64,000 nucleotides of DNA from Bradyrhizobium sp. CB1650. Lineage in GTDB: Bacteria; Pseudomonadota; Alphaproteobacteria; Rhizobiales; Xanthobacteraceae. Below are positions 9,406 through 19,606 of this stretch, piece after piece. The stretch is taken from the NCBI RefSeq assembly GCF_029761915.1, contig NZ_CP121695.1, positions 8,213,501 to 8,277,500 of the forward strand, given 5' to 3'. Under the pieces are notes generated by a model. It saw nothing but the letters and a program-made list of their open reading frames with translations. It had not been told where the DNA came from and did not search any database. The position numbers and the translations under genes were made by a program. Positions within the stretch are counted from its first letter, which is position 1. Every line of letters begins with the position of its first letter.

Positions 9406-11232
9406 TCATTCCACAGTCACCGATTTTGCTAGATTACGCGGCTGATCCACGTCCGCGCCCCTTACGAGAGCGGTATGGTAAGCCAAGAGTTGGACCGGAA
9501 TGGCATAGACCATCGGCGTAAAGCTTGCGACCATCTCAGGCAGCACAATGGTCATGAGTGTGTCCACCGTCGCTTCCAAAGCACCCTTCGAATCGGTGAT
9601 CAGGATGATCTTGCCGCCCCGAGCCGCAACTTCTTGCATATTCGAGACGGTCTTCCCGAAGACATCATCATAAGGTGCGATCACCACCACAGGCACGGCC
9701 TCATCGATCAGTGCGATCGGTCCGTGCTTGAGCTCGCCGGCGGCATAACCTTCTGAGTGGATATAGGCAATTTCCTTCAGCTTGAGTGCGCCCTCCAACG
9801 CCAAGGGGGCCGATGTGCCACGACCGAGATAGAGCACGTCCCTTGAATCGGCGATATAACGCGCGAGCTTCTCGATCTGCGGCTCGATCAACAGCGCCGC
9901 AGCAATCAACCGCGGCACTTCGACAAGCTCACGCACGAGACTCGTTTCATCGATCGCAGACAGCTTACCGCGCTCTTTGCTTGCTGCGACGGCAAGCGCC
10001 GCTAATACCATCAGCTGGCAGACGAATGCCTTGGTGGAGGCGACGCCGATTTCCGGCCCCGCCAGCGTCGGCAGAACGGATTCGCTCTCGCGCGCAATCG
10101 TCGACGTTGCGACGTTGACCACAGATATCGTGTGCACGCCCTGGTTCTTGGCATATCGCAGTGCAGCTAGCGTGTCAGCGGTTTCGCCCGACTGCGAGAT
10201 GACGATCGCAAGATCGCCCCGGCGCAAAGGCGCCTCCCTGTAGCGGAACTCGGACGCTACATCGATCTCGACGGGCAAGCGCGCCAGCCGCTCGAACCAG
10301 TATTTGGCGATGTGCCCGGCATAGCTTGCAGTGCCGCACGCGGTAATTGAGATACGCTGAATGGTTTTAAAGTCGAACGGCAATGTGACCGGCAGGACGA
10401 CGCGCTTGGCGGCCATGTCGAGATAATGCGCCAATGTATTGCCGGCCACTGTCGGCTGCTCGTGGATTTCCTTGGCCATGAAGTGGCGATAATTCGCTTT
10501 GTCCACGAGGAGTGACGATACGCCAGCCTTTGATGTTTCCCGCTGGACGACAGATCCGTCTGCGCTATAAATCACGCACGTCGTGCGCGTAAGAACGGCC
10601 CAGTCGCCGTCTTCAAGATAGGTGATGGTGTCGGTCAGAGGCGCGAGCGCAATCGCGTCCGATCCTAGATACACTTCGCCGTCACCATGTCCGATCGCAA
10701 GGGGGGACCCCTTACGCGCACCGATCAAAAGATCGTCGTGGGCTTTGAAAAGGAATGCCAGCGCGAACGCACCGCGCAGTCGTGGCAGCGACGCTTGTAC
10801 TGCATCCCGCGGCGAGTAGCCCCTCTTGAGAAAAGATTCGACGAGATGCGCCACCACCTCCGTGTCTGTCTCTGAGTTAAAATGGGCTCCAGTCCGCTCC
10901 AGTTCGGCTCGCAGCTTGCGGAAATTCTCAATGATCCCGTTATGAACGACCGCGACATTTTCCGTCGCGTGCGGGTGAGCATTGCTCTCGGTCGGCTTTC
11001 CATGAGTCGCCCAGCGGGTATGACCGATGCCGGTATGACCCAACGGCGGATAATAGCGCAGCTGCTCTTCAAGGTTTCTCAACTTACCTTCAGCGCGGCG
11101 GCGCTCGATACGGAGACCTTCGAGAGTCGCGAGGCCTGCGGAGTCATAGCCACGATATTCCAATTGCTTGAGCGACGCGACCAACTGGCCAACGACCGGA
11201 CCACGCCCCAAAATGCCAACAATTCCACACAT
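9406..11232 (-). CDS. glmS: Glucosamine-6-phosphate synthase (GlmS/NodM type)
   Basis: Cytoplasmic L-glutamine:D-fructose-6-phosphate aminotransferase, which makes glucosamine-6-phosphate for UDP-GlcNAc. In symbiosis regions a second copy, NodM, supplies precursor for the Nod-factor backbone. I choose the ATG at 11232, not the in-frame TTG at 11241, because it gives MCGIVGILG and so exposes the catalytic N-terminal cysteine; the product is then 608 residues, the family length. The order is class II glutaminase (1 to about 220), two SIS isomerase domains (about 280-420 and 455-590) with CGTASYAG and SQSGETADT sugar-phosphate motifs, and the conserved end NLAKSVTVE. It stands alone, next to noeL-nolK but divergent. 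No nod box is evident upstream, so housekeeping versus nodM is inferred from context only. Confidence 0.92.
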   Translation of the reverse strand: MCGIVGILGRGPVVGQLVASLKQLEYRGYDSAGLATLEGLRIERRRAEGKLRNLEEQLRYYPPLGHTGIGHTRWATHGKPTESNAHPHATENVAVVHNGIIENFRKLRAELERTGAHFNSETDTEVVAHLVESFLKRGYSPRDAVQASLPRLRGAFALAFLFKAHDDLLIGARKGSPLAIGHGDGEVYLGSDAIALAPLTDTITYLEDGDWAVLTRTTCVIYSADGSVVQRETSKAGVSSLLVDKANYRHFMAKEIHEQPTVAGNTLAHYLDMAAKRVVLPVTLPFDFKTIQRISITACGTASYAGHIAKYWFERLARLPVEIDVASEFRYREAPLRRGDLAIVISQSGETADTLAALRYAKNQGVHTISVVNVATSTIARESESVLPTLAGPEIGVASTKAFVCQLMVLAALAVAASKERGKLSAIDETSLVRELVEVPRLIAAALLIEPQIEKLARYIADSRDVLYLGRGTSAPLALEGALKLKEIAYIHSEGYAAGELKHGPIALIDEAVPVVVIAPYDDVFGKTVSNMQEVAARGGKIILITDSKGALEATVDTLMTIVLPEMVASFTPMVYAIPVQLLAYHTALVRGADVDQPRNLAKSVTVE

Positions 11233-12219
11233 ATCGATCAATGCAGCCCAAGTTCAAGGAGTCCGAGGTCCCCCTACAGGACTCCGATCATGAAATTCGC
11301 TTGCCCGATGGGAACAGGTGTCAAGCTCGGGCTTTTTCGCGGCTGCCTGTATCGCCGCCGCATTCGCAAGCGTGAGTAAGACCTCCTTCAGCCATCATCG
11401 CTTCGCCCGGCCACATTCCGCTTTTGACTGCCGATCGAGTACAAACTGCGCAGCAGCTCTAGCTTGAATTGTCCTGTCTTACCGGAGACTTTTTTCCCGC
11501 GCGGGTCTAAGAGACTTATCATACTCGGACCGAGGCCAACTTACGCTCGGTCAAGGTAAAAGGATTAACGTCGAAGCTCCATTGTACGAACGTAAGCTTT
11601 CGATATCTAAACGCTCCACGATCTATACCAACGTTTGTTGCTCTTTCTCACTTTGTCTCGCGTCGGTCGTCCATTTCCTGCCGCGAATTGGATATTGGCA
11701 ACAGCGCTGATCATGGTTGATGAGTCGACCGCCAAGACTGCGTGTTCTGTTCGGAAGTTAACAGCGCTTTGTAGACTGCGACTCGATGCGCAGGCTTGAC
11801 TGGTGCTGGCTTGCATGCCGTCATTCCAACAAATGCATTGACGACTGCGGCCTCAACTCGCCGCTCTTCGCAATGACGAGACCACCACGAGAATGCGTAC
11901 ATGCGCCTGAGGATAGATAAGGAGCACAGACCGTTGCGGGGCGCGCGTAACGGCGTTTGCCATCCATCTCGCCTGCTTAGGATCATCGCGTTGCGAGGGT
12001 TAGTGGCTCCATTTTTGAAGCTCAATGTGTTGGCATCCTTCAGTCCAATTATAAATCAATGTATATAGTGTGCATTCCTGCATGATGTGTATGACTGGAG
12101 CTAACGATCGCTTTCCTTTAATTACGGGTGGAGCGCGCGTGCGCATCTAGATTTTTCGAGAAACGGCTTCGCAATGGCGCTTCACAGCGGGGCTCTTTAC
12201 GACGCAACTAAGGGAGACC
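11233..12219. other. Intergenic region between glmS and noeL
   Basis: About 990 bp between divergent genes, without a recognisable reading frame. It holds a 16-bp exact repeat shared with 7114-7129 (here 11605-11620), a REP-like pair CGTCATT (near 11819) and GCAATGACG (near 11870) in inverted orientation, and a degenerate nod-box-like stretch about 95 bp upstream of noeL (12077-12124). Confidence 0.45.
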
Positions 12220-13305
12220 ATGGCGGCTCAGGACTCAAAGCGGCGCGTTGCGCTGATTACCGGCGTCACCGGGCAGGACGGCGCATATCTCGCCGAGTAT
12301 TTGCTCGGTCTCGGCTACACCGTGCATGGGATCAAGCGCCGGTCGTCCTCGTTCAACACCGCGCGCGTCGATCATCTCTATCAAGATCTGCATGCCGGCG
12401 ACGTGCGGTTCCTGATGCACTATGGCGACATGACGGATTCGACCAATCTGATCCGGCTGGTACAGCAGATCCGGCCGACCGAGATCTATAACCTGGCCGC
12501 CCAGAGCCACGTTCAGGTCAGTTTCGAGAGCGCGGAATACACCGCCAATGCCGACGCGATCGGTGTGCTGCGCCTTTTGGAAGCGATCCGCATCCTCGGC
12601 ATGGAAAATGAGACACGGTTCTACCAGGCCTCGACCTCGGAGCTTTACGGGCTCGTGCAAGAGGTGCCGCAGAGGGAAACCACGCCATTCTATCCGCGTT
12701 CGCCCTACGGCGTCGCCAAGCTGTATGGCTACTGGATCACGGTGAACTACCGTGAGGCCTATGGCATGTTCGCCAGCAACGGCATCCTGTTCAACCATGA
12801 GAGTCCGATTCGCGGCGAGACCTTCGTGACGCGCAAGATCACCCGCGCTGTCGCCGCCATCGAGGTCGGCCTCGAGAACAAGCTTTATCTCGGCAATCTC
12901 GACGCCAAGCGCGACTGGGGCCATGCTCGCGACTATATCGAGGGCATGCACAGGATCCTGCAGGTCGACGAGCCCGGTGACTTCGTGCTAGCGACCGGCG
13001 AGACGCGGTCGGTCCGCGAGTTCGTCGAGCTGGCGTTTGCCGAGGTCGGACGCAGCATCGAATGGCGCGGCAAGGGCATCGAGGAGGTCGGCGTCGACAA
13101 GACGTCTGGCAAGACCTTGGTGCAGATCGATCCGACCTATTTCCGTCCGACCGAGGTTGATCTCCTGATCGGCGATGCCAGCAAGGCGCGCGCGAAACTC
13201 GGCTGGGCGCCGAAGACGCCGTTCTCGCAATTGGTGAAGGAAATGGTCGCCAGCGATCTCGTCCAAGCGAGGCAGGACGCAGCCGATGGCAAGCACGGCG
13301 TTTGA
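12220..13305 (+). CDS. noeL: GDP-mannose 4,6-dehydratase (NoeL)
   Basis: Converts GDP-D-mannose to GDP-4-keto-6-deoxymannose, the first step to GDP-L-fucose, used to fucosylate Nod factors and also surface polysaccharides. The 361-residue short-chain dehydrogenase has the NADP-binding [15 protein letters not shown] near residue 14 and the catalytic YGVAK with Y163 and K167; length and sequence are typical of Gmd. GGGAG at 12211-12215 supports the start. The next gene overlaps by 20 bp and completes the pathway. The same pair can be called gmd-fcl; the symbiotic name is inferred from the nodVW, nopP and glmS context. No fucosyltransferase gene nodZ is present in the window. Confidence 0.9.
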   Translation: MAAQDSKRRVALITGVTGQDGAYLAEYLLGLGYTVHGIKRRSSSFNTARVDHLYQDLHAGDVRFLMHYGDMTDSTNLIRLVQQIRPTEIYNLAAQSHVQVSFESAEYTANADAIGVLRLLEAIRILGMENETRFYQASTSELYGLVQEVPQRETTPFYPRSPYGVAKLYGYWITVNYREAYGMFASNGILFNHESPIRGETFVTRKITRAVAAIEVGLENKLYLGNLDAKRDWGHARDYIEGMHRILQVDEPGDFVLATGETRSVREFVELAFAEVGRSIEWRGKGIEEVGVDKTSGKTLVQIDPTYFRPTEVDLLIGDASKARAKLGWAPKTPFSQLVKEMVASDLVQARQDAADGKHGV

Positions 13306-14293
13306 GCTGAAGGGCAAGACGGTTTTCGTCGCAGGCCATCGCGGCATGGTCGGCGCAGCGCTGATGCGCCGGCTGGCGCGCGAACAGGCCGATCTCTTGA
13401 CGGTGTCGCGCAGCGAGGTCGACCTGCGCGACCAGGCCGCGGTGAATGCCTGGTTTGCCGCGAAGCGGCCGCAGGCCGTGTTCCTCGCCGCCGCTAAGGT
13501 TGGCGGCATCGTCGCCAACAACACACTGCGCGCCGAGTTTCTCTACGACAATCTGGCGATATCGAGCAACGTGATCCAGGCGGCCCATGCCACTAGATGC
13601 GAGAAGCTGATGTTCTTCGGCTCCTCCTGCATTTATCCGCGCCTGGCGCCGCAGCCGCTGCGAGAGGATTCGATGTTGGCGGGCCCGCTGGAGCCGACCA
13701 ACGAACCCTATGCCATCGCCAAGATCGCCGGCCTCAAGATGGCCGAGGCCTATCGCGGTCAGTACGGCGCCGATTTCATAAGCGTGATGCCGACCAATCT
13801 CTACGGCCCCGGCGACAATTATCACCCCGAATACAGCCACGTCATCGCCGCGCTGATCCGCCGCTTCCACGAGGCCAAGATTTCGGGCGGCGGCAACGTC
13901 GTGGTGTGGGGCACCGGCACGCCGCGCCGGGAATTTCTCTACGTCGACGATCTCGCCGACGCCTGCATCCATCTGATGAAGACCTATTCCTCGCCGGAAT
14001 TGGTCAATATCGGTACCGGCGAGGACATCAGCATCGCCGAGTTAGCACTCATGGTGGCGGCCGCCGTCGGTTTTCGCGGTGAGATCAGCTTCGACGCGTC
14101 GCGCCCGGACGGCACGCCGCGCAAGCTGCTCGACGTCGGGCGGCTGTCCAGGCTCGGCTGGCGCGCCACGACCTCGCTTGAGGACGGGATTCGGCTGGCA
14201 TACCGGGCGTATCGCGCCGACAGCGACGGACGGCACCCGAGTGATCTGCCTGTTCCCGGTAACGGGCCGATCCTACGTATCAATCGGCGGTGA
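13286..14293 (+). CDS. nolK: GDP-L-fucose synthase (NolK)
   Basis: Bifunctional epimerase-reductase that turns GDP-4-keto-6-deoxymannose into GDP-L-fucose; works directly after NoeL in the cytoplasm. The 335-residue extended SDR protein shows the nucleotide-binding [15 protein letters not shown] near residue 13 and the catalytic YAIAK with Y142 and K146. The SSCIYP motif before it is typical of the WcaG/Fcl family. The ATG lies inside the last codons of noeL (20-bp overlap), so the two are one operon. In fast- and slow-growing rhizobia this pair feeds NodZ, which adds fucose to the reducing-end GlcNAc. Nothing looks damaged. Confidence 0.9.
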   Translation: MASTAFELKGKTVFVAGHRGMVGAALMRRLAREQADLLTVSRSEVDLRDQAAVNAWFAAKRPQAVFLAAAKVGGIVANNTLRAEFLYDNLAISSNVIQAAHATRCEKLMFFGSSCIYPRLAPQPLREDSMLAGPLEPTNEPYAIAKIAGLKMAEAYRGQYGADFISVMPTNLYGPGDNYHPEYSHVIAALIRRFHEAKISGGGNVVVWGTGTPRREFLYVDDLADACIHLMKTYSSPELVNIGTGEDISIAELALMVAAAVGFRGEISFDASRPDGTPRKLLDVGRLSRLGWRATTSLEDGIRLAYRAYRADSDGRHPSDLPVPGNGPILRINRR

Positions 14294-14707
14294 ACGTCCA
14301 CCCTAGCTGACCTCACGTAACAATCAATTTTGCTTCCCAGTTGAGCGCGGATGGCAAAACGATCGCCCAGGGGGATTGGATGATCGACCTCCTTGATGGC
14401 TTCAGCGTGATTGGGTTGAAGCTGGGATCATGGTCCTTATATGGACGCCTCAGGCGCGCCGTGGCTTTGTTGTCGACCGCGTCTTTGCCATTGGCAACCA
14501 GGCCCAGAGCAGCTTGACCTCCTTGCGTGCAAGGTCTGGTGTCCGAGGGCACCATCAGGACCGATGGTGACGAAGCGGTGCCGACCGAACGCTGGGTACT
14601 TGAGAACGTATGTCGCTTTGTCGCGTTGACGTTTACGGCGGGAAACGGCACGCCTTGATCATCCGTGTGTAGCGATACCGGATACGGTTGTTGCGAAGAC
14701 CAAAGGC
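14294..14707. other. Intergenic gap after nolK
   Basis: About 410 bp without a recognisable gene. A 112-codon minus-strand frame (14313-14651) has no family resemblance and no clear ribosome binding site. Confidence 0.4.
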
Positions 14708-17419
14708 ATGTCTAAAGCCTGGACGTATACGCGTCGTACGATGCTGTTGGGCAGTAGCTTCTTGGCTAGCGCGTTGTTCGGGGGCGTTATGGTGCCTACA
14801 CCCAATCGGCCGCAGCGCAACGTTGCCATGGTGTTGGAGGCGGCCGACTCTCCCTTCGTCGTTGGGTGCACACAAGACGGCATTACCTCGTTGCGTTATC
14901 GTAACGATACGTATGACACGGATTATGTTCTGGCTGGAGCCGTGCTGGGGACGGCTCACGCTAGAGTTCGCCGTGCCGGTTCCGAGTGGCATACGCTTCG
15001 AACCAGCGTTGATGCAACGAAGCCGATGCAAAGCGCGGCCCTTGAACTAGCAGCCCGTGATGCCGGTGTCCTTCTTACGACCCGCCTCGCAGTCGACGAG
15101 GCTGGATTGACGTGGGAGATCATGCTGCGGAACGACGGCATGGCCAGCGTGGAGGTTGGCGACCTCTATTTGCCCATGCCGATGAACACCGAATTTCCGG
15201 CAGGGCAACCGGTATCGGTGGCTGTTTTGAAGCACAGCTTCGTCTCGGGCCATGGATCGCACATCTTCTGGATTCGCGGCAACAGCACCGGTCCCTTCCT
15301 CATGCTCTTACCGGACGCGGACACGTCACTGGAATATTGGGATGTCCACAAGGATTCGGCCGAAGCCAGGGGGACGTGGTGCGCCTACATCTTGGGCGGG
15401 GCGGCCGCCAGCGAGGCAGTGGCGGGCGGGACTCGCTGGCGACAGCCGACCCATTCCCTGTCCCTGTCGCCGGCCGAGGAACGGCGTTATCGTCTCCGCT
15501 TCCAGTGGGTTGCCGATTATGAGGCGGCGCGCAGGGCTATTGCGGACGCCGGTCTGGTGGACGTGGAAGTAATGCCGGGCATGACGGTTCCCAAAGACCT
15601 GCATGTCGACATCGCGCTCGCGTCCTCCATTCCGGTGGAGCGAATCGAAGCCGAATTTACCGGCGACACGGTGGTGCAACGGTTGCCAGATCGGGCTGGC
15701 AGGCGACTGTGGCGGGTCCGGTTTTCGCGATTGGGCGAGAACCGGCTGACCCTGCACCAGGCGGGTGCGCGCCGGACCTTTCTTGAATTCTTCGCTACCG
15801 AGCCCGTCGAGACGATGATGAAGAAGCGCGCAGCCTTCATCGTGAAGCGGCAGCATCGTGACCCGTCCAAATGGTATGACGGTTTGTTTGGCGAGTGGAA
15901 CATGGAGACGCAGATCCTGCTTGGCCCGGACAATTACGACCGGATCAAGGGCTGGCGCATCTACGAGGTGACGTGCGACGATCCCGGGCTGAGCAAGCCC
16001 GCTTACCTCGCGACCAAGAATGCCGAGCATCCTAATGCGGCGGAAGTGGCGGCGCTGGACCGGTATATCGATACGTTCGTCTGGGGCGGGCTGCAGCGTA
16101 CCACACAGGAGGCATACGCCTACGGCCTCTACGGCATACCCGACTGGAAGCAGAACCGGGAAAGCAGCGATCCCGGCCCACAGGGCCGCCTGCATATCTG
16201 GCGGCCTTATGACTATCCGCACATCTTCGCAATGTATTTGGCCATGCACCGCATCGCGCGTGACCATCCCGCGATACCCACCCGCCAGAGCGCACGAGAT
16301 TATTTGGTACGCGCCTACGGTACGGCGCTCGCCATGTTCACGCTGCCGATGCGCGTGGTGATGTGGTCTGCCTACCACACCGGCTTCTACAACGAATGTG
16401 TGATCCCCGAACTGGTTTCGGCGCTCAAGACGGCGGGCTTGATGCGCGAGGCGACGACGTTGGAGGCGCACTGGGCACGTAAGGTGCGCGCCTTCGTCGA
16501 TCCGAAGGCGGACCTGTTCGGGTCGGAATATCCGTTCGATTCCACAGGCTTCGAATCAACGCAGGCACTCGCGCGCTCGGCCCTTGACGACCCTGTCGCC
16601 ATGGGGGTTTCGAAGGCGGCAGCCCGTGCCTTCGCGGAGCGCCAGATCGCTGCAAACCTGTTCTGCCGTGGCTGGCTGGAACCTGCTTATTACTACCTGG
16701 GCAGCGACTATCGCGGGAGTGCGGGGGACGCCTATACGCTGACCTACATGGCGCAGATGGGCGGCTGGGCGCTGCTTGATCATGCGCTGAACGATGCAGA
16801 CGACCCGCATCCGCTTCTTCGTCTCGGCTATGCGTCACAACTCAGCGCGTGGGCTTTGCTGAACAGCGGCCCTGCATCGGCCGGTCATGGCTATTGGTAT
16901 CCGGGCGAGGAGAATGACGGCGCGGCCGGTGGCGGCTTCGAGCCGGCGCCGAGCGGGACCACATGGCTCGGTCAGCCGCATCACCGTGGATCGTGGTATT
17001 ACTCGTGTGAGATCGACCTGGGATTTTGTGGGGCGGTCCGCGCTGCCGCGACGATAGTTGCCGACGATCCCATCTTTGGGCAGGTTTGTTACGGTGGCAC
17101 CATGGAGACGTTCGCTCACACCCTGCGTATCTGGCCACGTGATGGCGTGCGGCGACGGCTCAACGTGCGCCTCCAGTCTCTCCGATTGGACTTGGTCCTG
17201 CTCGACGCCCGATTCCGGGCGGATCGACCGATCATTCTGAATTTGGGGGAGGGGCGGATCAGCCTTATGCCTGAGCCCTTTGCCCCATCTGCATCGGGAG
17301 TGACGTTCGAATTGCGGTACAACGACGGGAGGAAGCGCAAGGAAGTCGTCGACATCACGGACAGCCAGATCGTCGTCCGCTTGCCTGCGGCGCGCTTACC
17401 GCGGGGTCAGGTTCGCTAG
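14708..17419 (+). CDS. Tat-exported large protein, DUF5695-like, probable glycan-active enzyme
   Basis: A 903-residue protein beginning with a twin-arginine signal (TRRTMLLG followed by a hydrophobic stretch ending near residue 30), so probably periplasmic or secreted. After a beta-rich half (about 30-380) comes a tryptophan- and tyrosine-rich helical half (about 390-760) with stretches such as FVWGGLQRT, YGLYGIPDW and a later GSWYYSCEIDLGF. This pattern resembles the DUF5695 family, found beside polysaccharide-degrading enzymes in Bacteroidetes and Xanthomonas; I infer, without a proven reaction, a role in plant glycan breakdown. The gene is monocistronic, with an IS481 remnant directly downstream, and is unusual for a symbiosis island. 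A second Tat-type plant-glycan enzyme (GH127) lies at 56430. The start has only a weak ribosome binding site. Confidence 0.6.
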   Translation: MSKAWTYTRRTMLLGSSFLASALFGGVMVPTPNRPQRNVAMVLEAADSPFVVGCTQDGITSLRYRNDTYDTDYVLAGAVLGTAHARVRRAGSEWHTLRTSVDATKPMQSAALELAARDAGVLLTTRLAVDEAGLTWEIMLRNDGMASVEVGDLYLPMPMNTEFPAGQPVSVAVLKHSFVSGHGSHIFWIRGNSTGPFLMLLPDADTSLEYWDVHKDSAEARGTWCAYILGGAAASEAVAGGTRWRQPTHSLSLSPAEERRYRLRFQWVADYEAARRAIADAGLVDVEVMPGMTVPKDLHVDIALASSIPVERIEAEFTGDTVVQRLPDRAGRRLWRVRFSRLGENRLTLHQAGARRTFLEFFATEPVETMMKKRAAFIVKRQHRDPSKWYDGLFGEWNMETQILLGPDNYDRIKGWRIYEVTCDDPGLSKPAYLATKNAEHPNAAEVAALDRYIDTFVWGGLQRTTQEAYAYGLYGIPDWKQNRESSDPGPQGRLHIWRPYDYPHIFAMYLAMHRIARDHPAIPTRQSARDYLVRAYGTALAMFTLPMRVVMWSAYHTGFYNECVIPELVSALKTAGLMREATTLEAHWARKVRAFVDPKADLFGSEYPFDSTGFESTQALARSALDDPVAMGVSKAAARAFAERQIAANLFCRGWLEPAYYYLGSDYRGSAGDAYTLTYMAQMGGWALLDHALNDADDPHPLLRLGYASQLSAWALLNSGPASAGHGYWYPGEENDGAAGGGFEPAPSGTTWLGQPHHRGSWYYSCEIDLGFCGAVRAAATIVADDPIFGQVCYGGTMETFAHTLRIWPRDGVRRRLNVRLQSLRLDLVLLDARFRADRPIILNLGEGRISLMPEPFAPSASGVTFELRYNDGRKRKEVVDITDSQIVVRLPAARLPRGQVR

Positions 17420-17474
17420 ATGTTTAGTCCCGGGCTTTGATGGTGCATCCTTATCGCACGATTCGAAGGAAGCT

Positions 17475-18185
17475 ATGGGACAAGTTTTACACGGCTGCGC
17501 CACCACGGCGGAAGCGGTCCGTCGAGTAATACAAAACAGTCAAGAGAGCTTAAGAGCGCTGGCTAAGCGCTACGGGATCAATCCCAACTCGGTCGCCAAG
17601 TGGAAGAGACCCGGCTCCGTCAGTGATCTGAAGACAGGACCCAAGAAGCCAAAGTCCACCTCTCTTTCGGTGGAGGACGAAGCCATCATCGTGGCCTTTC
17701 GCAAGCATACGCTGTTGCCGCTCGACGACTGTCTTTACGCTCTTCAGGCCACGATCCCGCATCTGACCCGCTCATCGCTTCATCGATGTCTTCAGCGCCA
17801 CAGCATCTCGCGGCTGCCGGACGTGGAAAATGGCAAAGGCATCAACGCAAGTTCAAGAGCTTTCCAATCGGCTACTTCCACATCGACATAGCTGAGGTTC
17901 GCACCGCCGAAGGCCGGCTCTATCTCCTGGCCGCCATCGATCGCACCTCGAAGTTCGCCTACACAGAGTTGCACGAGAGAGCCACCAGGCGCGTCGCCGC
18001 CGACTTCTTGCAGAATCTCATCACGGCCGTGCCTTATAAGGTTCACACCGTCCTCGCGGACAATGGCACTCACTTCACTGATCCGGCCGGCGACAGTTGG
18101 ACCGCGGCTGACATCAAGGAGAAGATAGAGCGGAAGGGGCTCTTCTCGGCGCATGCTTTTGTCGTGGCCTGCGCCAGCCACATCC
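17475..18185 (+). pseudogene. IS481-family transposase remnant (frameshifted, 3' truncated)
   Basis: The first frame (ATG 17475) encodes an N-terminal helix-turn-helix (LRALAKRYGINPNSVAKWK) typical of IS481-type transposases. Near 17830 the frame shifts, and the second frame carries the start of the integrase core (GYFHIDIAEV, LYLLAAIDRTSKFAY, VLADNGTHFTD), giving the first two DDE aspartates. Homology ends near 18180 before the last catalytic glutamate. The element is dead, and its left end lies within about 60 bp of the DUF5695-like gene. Confidence 0.85.
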
Positions 18186-18977
18186 GCTTGAGCGCGGAAG
18201 AGCTCTGTTTTTCGCTCTTCCCATTTCCGCATTTTTTCTGAAATCGCCAACGGTGGTGGATCGGCTATTTTCCCATCGCGAAGCAAACATGAGGTCCCTC
18301 AAGTTCTGAGCGCATTTGCTCCGCATCCGCTGCCACATTTGGACCGAAGAGAAAGTCTAATCTGAACTCTTTGGCAGGCCTGCGAAGCGAGATGATCGTC
18401 ACAGAGTTCTACGCATCTTAAGCAACCGACGTGCCAACGATGTTGCGCGAGAGTTCCTCAAAGAACAACGCGCCTATAGCCGCGATAGAGGAGTGTTACT
18501 GTGCGACTTGAGACATCGATGTCGTGAACAAGACACAGCTCAAACGACAACGACAAGACGCCGATCACCGAAACAAGCAACTGCCTGGGCGAAGATCTCT
18601 GCCTGCGACAAGACCTTTCCTATCGAAGTCGATTGTCCTCAGAAATATCGGGCGCTGCAGCATCACCATTGCCAAGTTTCATCTGCCCGTTTAGACCGGT
18701 GGCTGCGATAGCCCCATGGTCGCAACGGCTCCTCCATATCTCAAGCGACCGACGTGCCAATGACGTTTGTGAGTTCTCTTGACGGGCTAATGTACCTCTG
18801 GCTTCCTGACTGAATACTGCCGTCTTACTGTCTCGGTTTGGGCGGGCGTGGTCGGCCGCCGATCTCGATCGCCATTATTTTTATGAGATTCCACTGTTAT
18901 CTGCTCCAGCGCCCCTGATAGGTGTGATCAGCACCACGGTATTGTCGCCCACCAGATCGCGTTCTAGACTACGGTTT
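18186..18977. other. Decayed region with a pair of imperfect direct repeats
   Basis: No recognisable gene. Two related stretches of about 45 bp (18411-18455 and 18737-18780) share an AAGCRACCGACGTGCCAA core in the same orientation, about 325 bp apart. Probably the residue of mobile elements. Confidence 0.4.
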
Positions 18978-18993
18978 CTAGAGCGTGATGTAT

Positions 18994-19450
18994 TTACACG
19001 GAAACATCGCGTGAGTTTTTGAAGTAGTTGGTGCACTCCTCCTGGAAGAAGAGATCGAGGAGATCACTAACCTTTCGCCAGGTTGCCTCCACGTCACGAG
19101 GCTCTGCGGCTCGCATGAGGTGTTTGAGTTTGGCGAAGACCTGCTCGATCGGGTTGAGGTCAGGGCTGTAGGACGGCAAGAAGATAAAGTTGGCGCCTCT
19201 GGGGCGGATAGTTGGCGAGCCGCTTTGCCCTTGTGGCTGCCAAGATTGTCGAGAACGACCATCTCGCCCGGTGCGAGGGTGGGTGCCAACACCTTCTCGA
19301 CGTACAGCGTGAAGAGCTCACCATTGATGGGACCATCAATCACCCAAGGCACACTGATGCGAGCGTGACGCAGCGCCGCGATGAAGGTCATGGTCTTCCA
19401 ATGGCCGAAAGTGTAGATGCTTGGAGGCGCTGCCCACAAGGCCCCCAGCC
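18994..19450 (-). pseudogene. IS630-family transposase C-terminal remnant (frameshifted)
   Basis: Minus-strand frames encode the DDE_3 core of an IS630-type transposase: GHWKTMTFIAALRH, DGPINGELF and VVLDNLGSHKG in one frame, then after a frameshift near 19185 the block PSYSPDLNPIEQVFAKLKHL and the end YFKNS. The N-terminal DNA-binding half is missing. Not functional. Confidence 0.85.
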
Positions 19451-19606
19451 GCGTAGCGGCGCCATATTGTCGACAGAAGTCGCTTAAATAGAGGGGTTTT
19501 TCGTTACGCCAACTTTCGCTTCCCTCCGCCGGCTTCCGCAAAATCTGTTGGTACCGCCGTTCGTAGGGATCGGGTATTGGTACGGGGCCCTAGCGGGGAC
19601 GATCCA

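Noticed and set aside
12839..13972. 377-codon minus-strand frame opposite noeL-nolK
   Set aside because: Antisense to two strongly supported enzymes; composition of a shadow frame and no ribosome binding site.
15326..16471. 381-codon minus-strand frame inside the DUF5695-like gene
   Set aside because: Antisense shadow of a high-GC gene; histidine- and arginine-rich with no family features.
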